This document shows, piece after piece, positions 54,990 through 64,000 of a stretch of 64,000 nucleotides of DNA. Source of the DNA: Archivesica marissinica (lineage: Eukaryota; Mollusca; Bivalvia; Venerida; Vesicomyidae). The position numbers and the translations under genes were made by a program. Numbering within the stretch: position 1 is the first letter of the stretch; every line of letters begins with the position of its first letter. The notes under the pieces were generated by a model that was given only the letters and a program-made list of their open reading frames with translations, did no database searches and was not told where the DNA came from. Location: positions 85,714,712 to 85,778,711 of the forward strand of contig CM026404.1 in assembly GCA_014843695.1 (NCBI GenBank), in the 5' to 3' direction.

Positions 54990-55611
54990 TTAACCCATTC
55001 AACCTCAAGTAACTGACATGGACTGGTGCATTCAACCCCAAGTAACTGACATGGACTGGTGCATTCAACCCCAAGTAACTGACATGGACTGGTGCATTCA
55101 ACCCCAAGTAACTGACATGGACTGGTGCATTCAACCCCAAGTAACTGACATGGACTGGTGCATTCAACCCCAAGTAACTGACATGGACTGGTGCATTCAA
55201 CCCCAAGTAACTGACATGGACTGGTGCATTCAACCCCAAGTAACTGACATGGACTGGTGCATTCAACCCCAAGTAACTGACATGGACTGGTGCATTCAAC
55301 ACCAAGTAACTGACATGGACTGGTGCATTCAACCTCAAGTAACTGACATGGACTGGTGCATGATATTAACCCATTCAACCCCAAGTAACTGACATGGACT
55401 GGTGCATGCTATTTTTAGACCAATAAATTAATAAGAAAATTACCTTTAGACCAGTTCATTTATCAAAATGGGTAATTTTATCTAAAAATAGTAAAATTAT
55501 TACTGGCAAAAAGTGCAGATCCTGATGAAACGGCTCGTCATGAGCTGGCTCATCTGGATCTACACTTTTTGTAAGTCTATTTAGAGGCGCCTGTAGTGTT
55601 GAAAGGGTTAA
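54990..55611. mobile_element. TTAA MITE M3 with an amplified left end
   Basis: TTAA at 54990-54993 and 55608-55611. The terminal segment ATTCAACCCCAAGTAACTGA then CATGGACTGGTGC (33 bp) is repeated about 11 times (54996-55366) before a normal M3 body begins at TTAACCC (55367). The rest is collinear with other reverse M3 copies. Confidence 0.88.
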
Positions 55612-55833
55612 TTGATGCTATGCATATTGCTTATGTAGATTAATATGTAGAATAATAACAATGTGTACAGTTTAATTGCCTATCTACCTGGTGCCTGGCA
55701 TCATTGCTGTCATTAAAACAAATTGGGAAGTAATTATGTTAAAGACAAGACCATACTCCTCAACTACCGGACTTAATTTTTAGCATTACCGATTTCCTAA
55801 ATACGAATCAGAATTTTAAGGCCGGATCGGTGA

Positions 55834-56034
55834 TTAACCCGTAACCTGTTATTCACGACTAAAGTCGCTTTTGCAAACAGCATAGAGCGAGATCAGACGG
55901 CACAGAATGATCTATGCTATTTGCTATTCGGATAGTGGAGCTAAATCACTTGTCGTTGCGGCTGATCTGGATATACTACCGGTAGTTTGTTGTTTGCACG
56001 TTCCGTCCAATTTATTCGGCGGGCTACGGGTTAA
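55834..56034. mobile_element. TTAA MITE, family M2 (reverse)
   Basis: TTAACCCGTAACCTGTTATT at the left. TATTCGGCGGGCTACGGGTT with AA at the right. The interior GCAAACAGCATAGAGC matches the family. Confidence 0.7.
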
Positions 56035-56460
56035 GTATTAGCATGCTGACTATGCTCGGATTATAGAGAAACGTTATTTAGATACATTCATCCCATAATT
56101 AGGTAAAAAGAAAAGATAAGAAAGAAAAAAACAAATAAATAAAAGAGAAAAATAAAAACATAAATAAAATAATATCGAGATACGCGACAACCGTATCCCA
56201 GATTCAACGATACAATATACCGGTATATCGTTGCATCTCTACCACCAGAGGCTGTAAGGCAGTACATATTTTGGGTAAAAGGGAGGACAAGTTCTAAATT
56301 ATATAGGTCTGCCTGCCGAAGATAATAAAAAAAAATAAAAAAAATAAAAATAAACGGGCTCTGCCCTGCCATTTTGCTCTAGAAAAAGCCCTAAGACAAC
56401 TTCTCGGGCTTTTGCTTAAGTATAGTGCATTATTATCAAAGCTATTATTTTCTATTTCAG
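56035..56460 (+). other. 3' end of the 12-kb RasGRP intron
   Basis: A-rich stretches (56100-56170, 56325-56352), then the polypyrimidine tract TTATTTTCTATTTCAG directly before the exon. No other exon was recognised. Confidence 0.6.
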
Positions 56461-56569
56461 GGGATGATGGGGTCATCATAGAGGACAGCAAGTATCCAAA
56501 TGTGATGTTCCTTATGCACAAATGGTACATTTCATCATCGGAGGATCTTGCACAGTCATTTGTTAATTT
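56461..56569 (+). CDS. RasGRP-family exon 2 (REM domain, LMH-WY-SS segment)
   Basis: The acceptor TATTTCAG ends at 56460. The first two bases complete the split Gly codon left by the exon ending at 44282, then the frame reads GDDGVIIEDSKYP and MFLMHKWYISSSEDLAQSF followed by VNL. The order F-x-D-x-G, Y-P, L-M-H-x-W-Y-x-S-S, L-A is the signature beginning of the RasGRP REM domain (vertebrate RasGRP3 reads very similarly here, from memory). The most likely donor is GTATCC at 56570, leaving two bases of a Leu codon (phase 2) with Tyr expected next, as in the family. It is not GTRAGT-like, so the 3' border is less certain than the 5' one. The downstream exons (rest of REM, CDC25 domain, EF hands, C1) are not in the window and must lie beyond 64000, past the 24-bp array. 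Confidence 0.82.
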
Positions 56570-57355
56570 GTATCCTTTTTGTTGGCTACACCCATGTCCC
56601 TCTTATGACATTATGTACGTTTGTATTGCTAGTCCACCTGAACATATTACCTCAAGATGAGGGGGTATTTTTGTCTCGCCCGCTTTAGTGGAAAGTGAGA
56701 CTAGTCGGTCATCTTTCCAGTGATGGAGCTGTCAACAATTGCATATAACTAAAACAACGTCAAATATTGATGATTTGATAACTTGCATACTGTTTCACTG
56801 GATTGTTCCCTGCCAAGACAAGACCCTAACACCCCCCACCCCCCAATAATTACATTGAACTGACCAAAAATAGTATGATTTCAGAAATGAGTCATGGATA
56901 AAAAGAAAAACACTCAAACATAATTTCTCAAAAAACGTCTTAACTTAAGCAGTTTCACATCGGAGAACTAATTCTCTACACCCGCAGTAGGTCCACACCC
57001 TACCAGTGACCTTGAAAATAGGTTACCAGTGACCTTGAAAATAGGTCACGCATCATTTTCAGAAATTATTTATGTGTCAAAAAAATCTCAAACATTATTT
57101 TTCAGAAAACATCAAAGTATTGCTTTGAAACTTCGCATACACTAATTCTGAACACCAACAGTCAATCGCCACCCTACAACTGATCTAGAACTTGAAATTT
57201 GGCAGTCATAAAAGAAACAATAGCGTCCTTGAAATATTTCTATATTTGGTTATGTAGAATCCATACAGCTCTCTCTATCAAATATGTTGAAATGGGGTCA
57301 CTAGGTCAAATAAAAGGTGACCCTATGAACAAATCTTCTGATGAAACCAATGGGT
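56570..57355 (+). other. Start of next RasGRP intron
   Basis: After the probable donor at 56570 there is unique AT-rich sequence with a short duplication (GTGACCTTGAAAATAGGT, 57006 and 57028) and CACTAGGTCAAATAAAAGG near 57299, then CTTCTGATGAAACCAATGGG at the array boundary. Confidence 0.55.
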
Positions 57356-60300
57356 GGAATGTGGATTCAGCCCTCTTGTTGTGAGTAGATTCAGCCCTGT
57401 TGTTGTGAGTAGATTCAGCCCTCTTGTTGTGAGTAGATTCAGCCCTCTTGTTGTGAGTAGATTCAGCCCTGTTGTTGTGAGTAGATTCAGCCCTGTTGTT
57501 GTGAGTAGATTCAGCCCTCTTGTTGTGAGTAGATTCAGCCCTGTTGTTGTGAGTAGATTCAGCCATGTTGTTGTGAGTAGATTCAGCCCTCTTGTTGTGA
57601 GTAGATTCAGCCCTCTTGTTGTGAGTAGATTCAGCCCTCTTGTTGTGAGTAGATTCAGCCCTGTTGTTGTGAGTAGATTCAGCCCTGTTGTTGTGAGTAG
57701 ATTCGGCCGTCTTGTTGTGAGTAGATTCAGCCCTCTTGTTGTGAGTAGATTCAGCCCTCTTGTTATGAGTAGATTCAGCCCTCTTGTTATGAGTAGACTC
57801 GGCCATCTTGTTGTGAGTAGATTCAGCCCTCTTGTTGTGAGTAGATTCAGCCCTCTTGTTGTGAGTAGATTCAGCCCTCTTGTTGTGAGTAGATTCAGCC
57901 CTCTTGTTATGAGTAGATTCAGCCCTCTTATTGTGAGTAGATTCAGCCCTGTTGTTGTGAGTAGATTCAGCCCTCTTGTTGTCAGTAGATTCAGCCCTGT
58001 TGTTGTGAGTAGATTCAGCCCTCTTGTTGTGAGTAGATTCAGCCCTGTTGTTGTGAGTAGATTCAGCCCTGTTGTTGTGAGTAGATTCAGCCCTGTTGTT
58101 GTGAGTAGATTCAGCCCTGTTGTTGTGAGTAGATTCAGCCCTCTTGTTGTGAGTAGATTCAGCTCTGTTGTTGTGAGTAGATTCGGCCATCTTGTTGTGA
58201 GTAGATTCATCCCTCTTGTTATGAGTAGATTCAGCCCTCTTGTTGTGAGTAGATTCAGCCCTCTTGTTGTGAGTAGATTCATCCCTCTTGTTATGAGTAG
58301 ATTCAGCCCTCTTATTGTGAGTAGATTCAGCCCTGTTGTTGTGAGTAGATTCAGCCCTCGTGTTGTCAGTAGATTCAGCCCTGTTGTTGTGAGTAGATTC
58401 AGCCCTCTTGTTGTGAGTATATACAGCTCTGTTGTTGTAAGTAGATTCAGCCCTGTTGTTGTCAGTAGATTCAGCCCTCTTGTTGTCAGTAGATTCAGCT
58501 CTGTTGTTGTAAGTAGATTCAGCCCTCTTGTTGTGAGAAGATTCAGCCCTGTTGTTGTGAGTAGATTCAGCCCTGTTGTTGTGAGTAGATTCAGCCCTGT
58601 TGTTGTGAGTAGATTCAGCCCTGTTGTTGTGAGTAGATTCAGCCCTGTTGTTGTGAGTAGATTCAGCCCTGTTGTTGTGAGTAGATTCAGCCCTCTTGTT
58701 GTGAGTAGATTCAGCTCTGTTGTTGTGAGTAGATTCGGCCGTCTTGTTGTGAGTAGATTCAGCCATCTTGTTGTGAGTAGATTCAGCCCTGTTGTTGTGA
58801 GTAGATTCAGCCCTGTTGTTGTGAGTAGATTCAGCCTTGTTGTGAGTAGATTCAGCCCTTTTGTTGTGAGAAGATTCAGCCCTCTTGTTGTGAGTAGATT
58901 CAGCCCTCTTGTTGTGAGTAGATTCAGCCCTGTTGTTGTGATTACATTCAGCCATCTTGTTGTGAGTAGATTCAGCCCTGTTGTTGTGAGTAGATTCAGC
59001 CCTCTTGTTGTGAGTAGATTCAGCCCTCTTGTTGTGTGTAGATTCAGCCCTCTTGTTGTGAGTAGATTCAGCCCTCTTGTTGTGAGTAGATTCAGCCCTC
59101 TTGTTGTGTGTAGATTCAGCCCTCTTGTTGTGAGTAGAATCAGCCCTCTTATTGTGAGTAGATTCAGCCCTGTTGTTGTGAGTAGATTCAACCCTCTTGT
59201 TGTGAGTAGATTCAGCCCTGTTGTTGTGAGTAGATTCAGCCCTCTTGTTGTCAGTAGATTCAGCCCTGTTGTTGTCAGTAGATTCAGCCCTCTTGTTGTG
59301 AGTAGATTCAGCTCTGTTGTTGTAAGTAGATTCAGCCCTCTTGTTGTGAGAAGATTCAGCCCTGTTGTTGTGAGTAGATTCAGCCCTGTTGTTGTGAGTA
59401 GATTCAGCCCTGTTGTTGTGAGTAGATTCAGCCCTGTTGTTGTGAGTAGATTCAGTTCTGTTGTTGTGAGTAGATTCAGCCCTGTTGTTGTGAGTAGATT
59501 CAGCCCTCTTGTTGTGAGTAGATTCAGCTCTGTTGTTGTGAGTAGATTCGGCCGTCTTGTTGTGAGTAGATTCATCCCTCTTGTTGTGAGTAGATTCAGC
59601 TCTGTTGTTGTGAGTAGATTCGGCCGTCTCGTTGTGAGTAGATTCATCCCTCTTGTTATGAGTAGATTCAGCCATCTTGTTGTGAGTAGATTCAGACCTC
59701 TTGTTGTGAGTAGATTCAGCCCTGTTGTTGTGAGTAGAATCGGCCGTCTTGTTGTGAGTAGATTCATCACTCTTGTTGTGAGTAGATTTGGCCGTCTTGT
59801 TATGAGTAGATTCAGCCCTCTTGTTATGAGTAGACTCGGCCATCTTGTTGTGAGTAGATTCAGCCCTCTTGTTGTGAGTAGATTCAGCCCTGTTGTTGTG
59901 AGTAGATTCAGCCCTGTTGTTGTGAGTAGATTCAGCCCTGTTGTTTTGAGTAGATTCAGCCCTCTTGTTGTAAGTAGATTCAGCCCTCTTGTTGTGAGTA
60001 GATTCAGCCCTGTTGTTGTGAGTAGATTCAGCCCTCTTGTTGTGAGTAGATTCAGCCCTGTTGTTGTGAGTAGATTCAGCCCTCTTGTTGTGAGTATATA
60101 CAGCTCTGTTGTTGTAAGTAGATTCAGCCCTGTTGTTGTCAGTAGATTCAGCCCTCTTGTTGTCAGTAGATTCAGCTCTGTTGTTGTAAGTAGATTCAGC
60201 CCTCTTGTTGTGAGAAGATTCAGCCCTGTTGTTGTGAGTAGATTCAGCCCTGTTGTTGTGAGTAGATTCAGCCCTGTTGTTGTGAGTAGATTCAGCCCTG

Positions 60301-63300
60301 TTGTTGTGAGTAGATTCAGCCCTGTTGTTGTGAGTAGATTCAGCCCTCTTGTTGTGAGTAGATTCAGCTCTGTTGTTGTGAGTAGATTCGGCCGTCTTGT
60401 TGTGAGTAGATTCAGCCATCTTGTTGTGAGTAGATTCAGCCCTGTTGTTGTGAGTAGATTCAGCCCTGTTGTTGTGAGTAGATTCAGCCTTGTTGTGAGT
60501 AGATTCAGCCCTTTTGTTGTGAGAAGATTCAGCCCTCTTGTTGTGAGTAGATTCAGCCCTCTTGTTGTGAGTAGATTCAGCCCTGTTGTTGTGATTACAT
60601 TCAGCCATCTTGTTGTGAGTAGATTCAGCCCTGTTGTTGTGAGTAGATTCAGCCCTCTTGTTGTGAGTAGATTCAGCCCTCTTGTTGTGAGTAGATTCAG
60701 CCCTCTTGTTGTGAGTAGATTCAGCCCTCTTGTTGTGAGTAGATTCAGCCCTCTTGTTGTGAGTAGATTCAGCCCTCTTGTTGTGAGTAGATTCAGCCCT
60801 GTTGTTGTGAGTAGATTCAGCCCTCTTGTTGTGAGTAGATTCAGCCCTGTTGTTGTGAGTAGATTCAGCCCTCTTGTTGTCAGTAGATTCAGCCCTGTTG
60901 TTGTCAGTAGATTCAGCCCTCTTGTTGTGAGTAGATTCAGCCCTGTTGTTGTGAGTAGATTCAGCCCTGTTGTTGTGAGTAGATTCAGCCCTGTTGTTGT
61001 GAGTAGATTCAGCCCTGTTGTTGTGAGTAGATTCAGTTCTGTTGTTGTGAGTAGATTCAGCCCTGTTGTTGTGAGTAGATTCAGCCCTCTTGTTGTGAGT
61101 AGATTCAGCTCTGTTGTTGTGAGTAGATTCAGCCGTCTTGTTGTGAGTAGATTCATCCCTCTTGTTGTGAGTAGATTCAGCTCTGTTGTTGTGAGTAGAT
61201 TCGGCCGTCTCGTTGTGAGTAGATTCATCCCTCTTGTTATGAGTAGATTCAGCCATCTTGTTGTGAGTAGATTCAGCCCTCTTGTTGTGAGTAGATTCAG
61301 CCCTGTTGTTGTGAGTAGATTCAGCCCTCTTGTTGTGAGTAGATTCAGCCCTCTTGTTGTGAGTAGATTCAGCCGTCTTGTTATGAGTAGATTCAGCCCT
61401 GTTGTTGTGAGTAGATTCAGCCCTCTTGTTGTGAGTAGATTCAGCCCTCTTGTTGTGAGTAGATTCAGCCCTGTTGTTGTGAGTAGATTCAGCCCTGTTG
61501 TTGTGAGTAGATTCAGCCCTGTTGTTTTGAGTAGATTCAGCCCTCTTGTTGTAAGTAGATTCAGCCCTCTTGTTGTGAGTAGATTCAGCCCTGTTGTTGT
61601 GAGTAGATTCAGCCCTCTTGTTGTGAGTAGATTCAGCCCTCTTGTTGTGAGTAGATTCAGCCCTGTTGTTGTGAGTAGATTCAGCCATGTTGTTGTGAGT
61701 AGATTCAGCTCTGTTGTTGTGAGTAGATTCAGCCCTCTTGTTGTGAGTAGATTCAGCCATCTTGTTGTGAGTAGATTCAGCCCTCTTGTTGTGAGTAGAT
61801 TCAGCCCTGTTGTTGTGAGTAGATTCAGCCCTGTTGTTTTGAGTAGATTCAGCCCTCTTGTTGTAAGTAGATTCAGCCCTCTTGTTGTGAGTAGATTCAG
61901 CCCTGTTGTTGTAAGTAGATTCAGCCATCTTGTTGTGAGTAGATTCAGCCCTGTTGTTGTGAGTAGATTCAGCCCTCTTGTTGTGAGTAGATTCAGCCCT
62001 GTTGTTGTGAGTAGATTCAGCCATGTTGTTGTGAGTAGATTCAGCTCTGTTGTTGTGAGTAGATTCGACCATCTTGTTGTGAGTAAGTAGATTCAGCCCT
62101 CTTGTTGTGAGTAGATTCAGCCCTCTTGTTGTAAGTAGATTCAGCCCTCTTGTTGTGAGTAGATTCAGCCCTCTTGTTGTGAGTAGATTCAACCACCTTG
62201 TTGTGAGTAGAATCAGCCCTCTTGTTGTGAGTAGATTCAGTCCTGTTGTTGTGAGTAGATTCAGCCCTCTTGTTGTCAGTAGATTCAGCCCTGTTGTTGT
62301 CAGTAGATTCAGCCCTCTTGTTGTGAGTAGATTCAGCTCTGTTGTTGTAAGTAGATTCAGCCCTCTTGTTGTGAGAAGATTCAGCCCTGTTGTTGTGAGT
62401 AGATTCAGCCCTGTTGTTGTGAGTAGATTCAGCCCTGTTGTTGTGAGTAGATTCAGCCCTGTTGTTGTGAGTAGATTCAGCCCTGTTGTTGTGAGTAGAT
62501 TCAGCCCTCTTGTTGTGAGTAGATTCAGCTCTGTTGTTGTGAGTAGATTCGGCCATCTTGTTGTGAGTAGATTCATCCCTCTTGTTGTGAGTAGATTCGG
62601 CCGTCTTGTTTTGAGTAGATTCATCCCTCTTGTTATGAGTAGATTCAGCCCTGTTGTTGTGAGTAGATTCAGCCCTGTTGTTGTGAGTAGATTCAGCCCT
62701 GTTGTTGTGAGTAGATTCAGCCCTCTTGTTGTGAGTAGATTCAGCCCTGTTGTTGTGAGTAGATTCAGCCCTCTTGTTGTGAGTAGATTCAGCCCTGTTG
62801 TTGTGAGTAGATTCAGCCCTGTTGTTGTGAGTAGATTCAGCCCTGTTGTTTTGAGTAGATTCAGCCCTCTTGTTGTAAGTAGATTCAGCCCTCTTGTTGT
62901 GAGTAGATTCAGCCCTGTTGTTGTGAGTAGATTCAGCCCTCTTGTTGTGAGTAGATTCAGCCCTCTTGTTGTGAGTAGATTCAGCCCTGTTGTTGTGAGT
63001 AGATTCAGCCATGTTGTTGTGAGTAGATTCAGCCCTGTTGTTGTGAGTAGATTCAGCCCTGTTGTTGTGAGTAGATTCAGCCCTGTTGTTTTGAGTAGAT
63101 TCAGCCCTCTTGTTGTAAGTAGATTCAGCCCTCTTGTTGTGAGTAGATTCAGCCCTGTTGTTGTGAGTAGATTCAGCCCTCTTGTTGTGAGTAGATTCAT
63201 CCCTCTTGTTATGAGTAGATTCAGCCCTCTTATTGTGAGTAGATTCAGCCCTGTTGTTGTGAGTAGATTCAGCCCTCGTGTTGTCAGTAGATTCAGCCCT

Positions 63301-64000
63301 TTTGTTGTGAGTAGATTCAGCCCTCTTGTTGTGAGTATATTCAGCTCTGTTGTTGTAAGTAGATTCAGCCCTCTTGTTGTGAGAAGATTCAGCCCTGTTG
63401 TTGTGAGTAGATTCAGCCCTGTTGTTGTGAGTAGATTCAGCCCTGTTGTTGTGAGTAGATTCAGCCCTGTTGTTGTGAGTAGATTCAGCCCTGTTGTTGT
63501 GAGTAGATTCAGCCCTGTTGTTGTGAGTAGATTCAGCCCTGTTGTTGTGAGTAGATTCAGCCCTGTTGTTGTGAGTAGATTCAGCCCTGTTGTTGTGAGT
63601 AGATTCAGCCCTGTTGTTGTGAGTAGATTCAGCCCTCTTGTTGTAAGTAGATTCAGCCCTCTTGTTGTGAGTAGATTCAGCCCTGTTGTTGTGAGTAGAT
63701 TCAGCCCTCTTGTTGTGAGTAGATTCAGCCCTCTTGTTGTGAGTAGATTCAGCCCTGTTGTTGTGAGTAGATTCAGCCATGTTGTTGTGAGTAGATTCAG
63801 CTCTGTTGTTGTGAGTAGATTCAGCCCTCTTGTTGTGAGTAGATTCAGCCCTCTTGTTGTGAGTAGATTTGGCCCTGTTGTTGTGAGTAGATTTGGCCAT
63901 CTTGTTGTGAGTAGATTTGGCCATCTTGTTGTGAGTAGATTCAGCCCTCTTGTTGTGAGTAGATTCAGCCCTGTTGTTGTGAGTAGATTCAGCCCTGTTG
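57356..64000. repeat. 24-bp tandem array CC, ~277 copies, runs off the window end
   Basis: Unit GATTCAGCCCTGTTGTTGTG then AGTA. Common variants: CTCTTG, GCCATC, GGCCGT, TCATCC, TTGTCAGTA. A 21-bp unit (TCAGCCTTGTTG, at 58831 and 60484) and a unit with GATTACATTCAG (58941 and 60594) recur exactly 1653 bp apart, showing a long higher-order duplication. Open frames exist on both strands (up to 1964 codons, reverse strand reading as NNRAESTH octapeptides) because 24 is a multiple of 3. Not called coding: it lies in a RasGRP intron and is open in several frames. Confidence 0.97.

Larger units (their letters stand above)
44283..56460 (+). other. RasGRP intron, 12,178 bp, array-filled
   Basis: The intron is defined by the donor GTATGT at 44283 and the acceptor TTTCAG ending at 56460. 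The phases agree (1 then 2 bases). It contains the 63-bp array, several TTAA MITEs, SINE copies A, B, C, D and F, the 5.2-kb 21-bp array, a 50-bp array and a 33-bp MITE-derived array. No further RasGRP exon was recognised inside it, and none is required by the domain continuity between the two exons. Confidence 0.75.

Noticed and set aside
57306..63200. 1964-codon reverse-strand frame of octapeptide repeats, and a 1578-codon frame on the forward strand over the same DNA
   Set aside because: Both are consequences of a stop-free 24-bp period. Frames are open on both strands, no domain is present, and the position is inside a RasGRP intron.

Overview
This is eukaryotic DNA, most likely from a mollusc and probably a bivalve. 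It is AT-rich, carries tRNA-derived SINEs and short TTAA-flanked transposons in many copies, and has exons with canonical GT/AG borders. There are no operons, ribosome binding sites or prokaryotic gene packing. The organism call is inference from repeat style and gene family. No bivalve repeat library could be searched.

By a hand tally, roughly half of the 64 kb (about 32 kb) is tandem repeat: nearly thirty separate arrays, mostly with unrelated units of 19-82 bp. The largest are a 60-bp array (13.3-15.7 kb), a 41-bp array (31.65-34.75 kb), a 78-bp array (37.16-38.72 kb), a 21-bp array (48.08-53.24 kb) and a 24-bp array (57.36 kb to the window end). Their long open frames on both strands come from stop-free periodic units and are not called as genes.

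Two coding loci can be supported. At 10825-11319 (+) there is one intact, non-repetitive 164-codon frame, apparently intronless, with a Cys cluster and a basic Trp-rich C-terminus. At 44091-44282 and 56461-56569 (+) there are two phase-compatible exons of a RasGRP-family Ras guanyl-nucleotide exchange factor, covering the start of the RasGEF N-terminal (REM) domain. They are separated by a 12,178-bp intron holding the 63-bp, 21-bp, 50-bp and 33-bp arrays. The next intron holds the 24-bp array. Other exons of this gene lie outside the window or were not recognised.

Between the arrays lie six SINE families (labelled A-F here), several TTAA-flanked MITE-like families (M1-M4, plus a 570-bp element with perfect 17-bp TIRs), a CAGGG-ended MITE (M5), a pogo/Tigger-like palindromic MITE (M6), a long inverted-repeat element and one LINE 3' fragment. 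Several arrays appear to be seeded by identifiable sequence: the 3' splice junction of the RasGRP exon (43.4-44.1 kb), the interior or end of TTAA MITEs (44.3-45.9 and 55.0-55.4 kb) and the 3' end of a LINE (3.7-4.4 kb). The most interesting signals are this birth of arrays from functional or mobile sequence, and a 5.2-kb sense-strand intronic array whose every unit resembles a 5' splice site.
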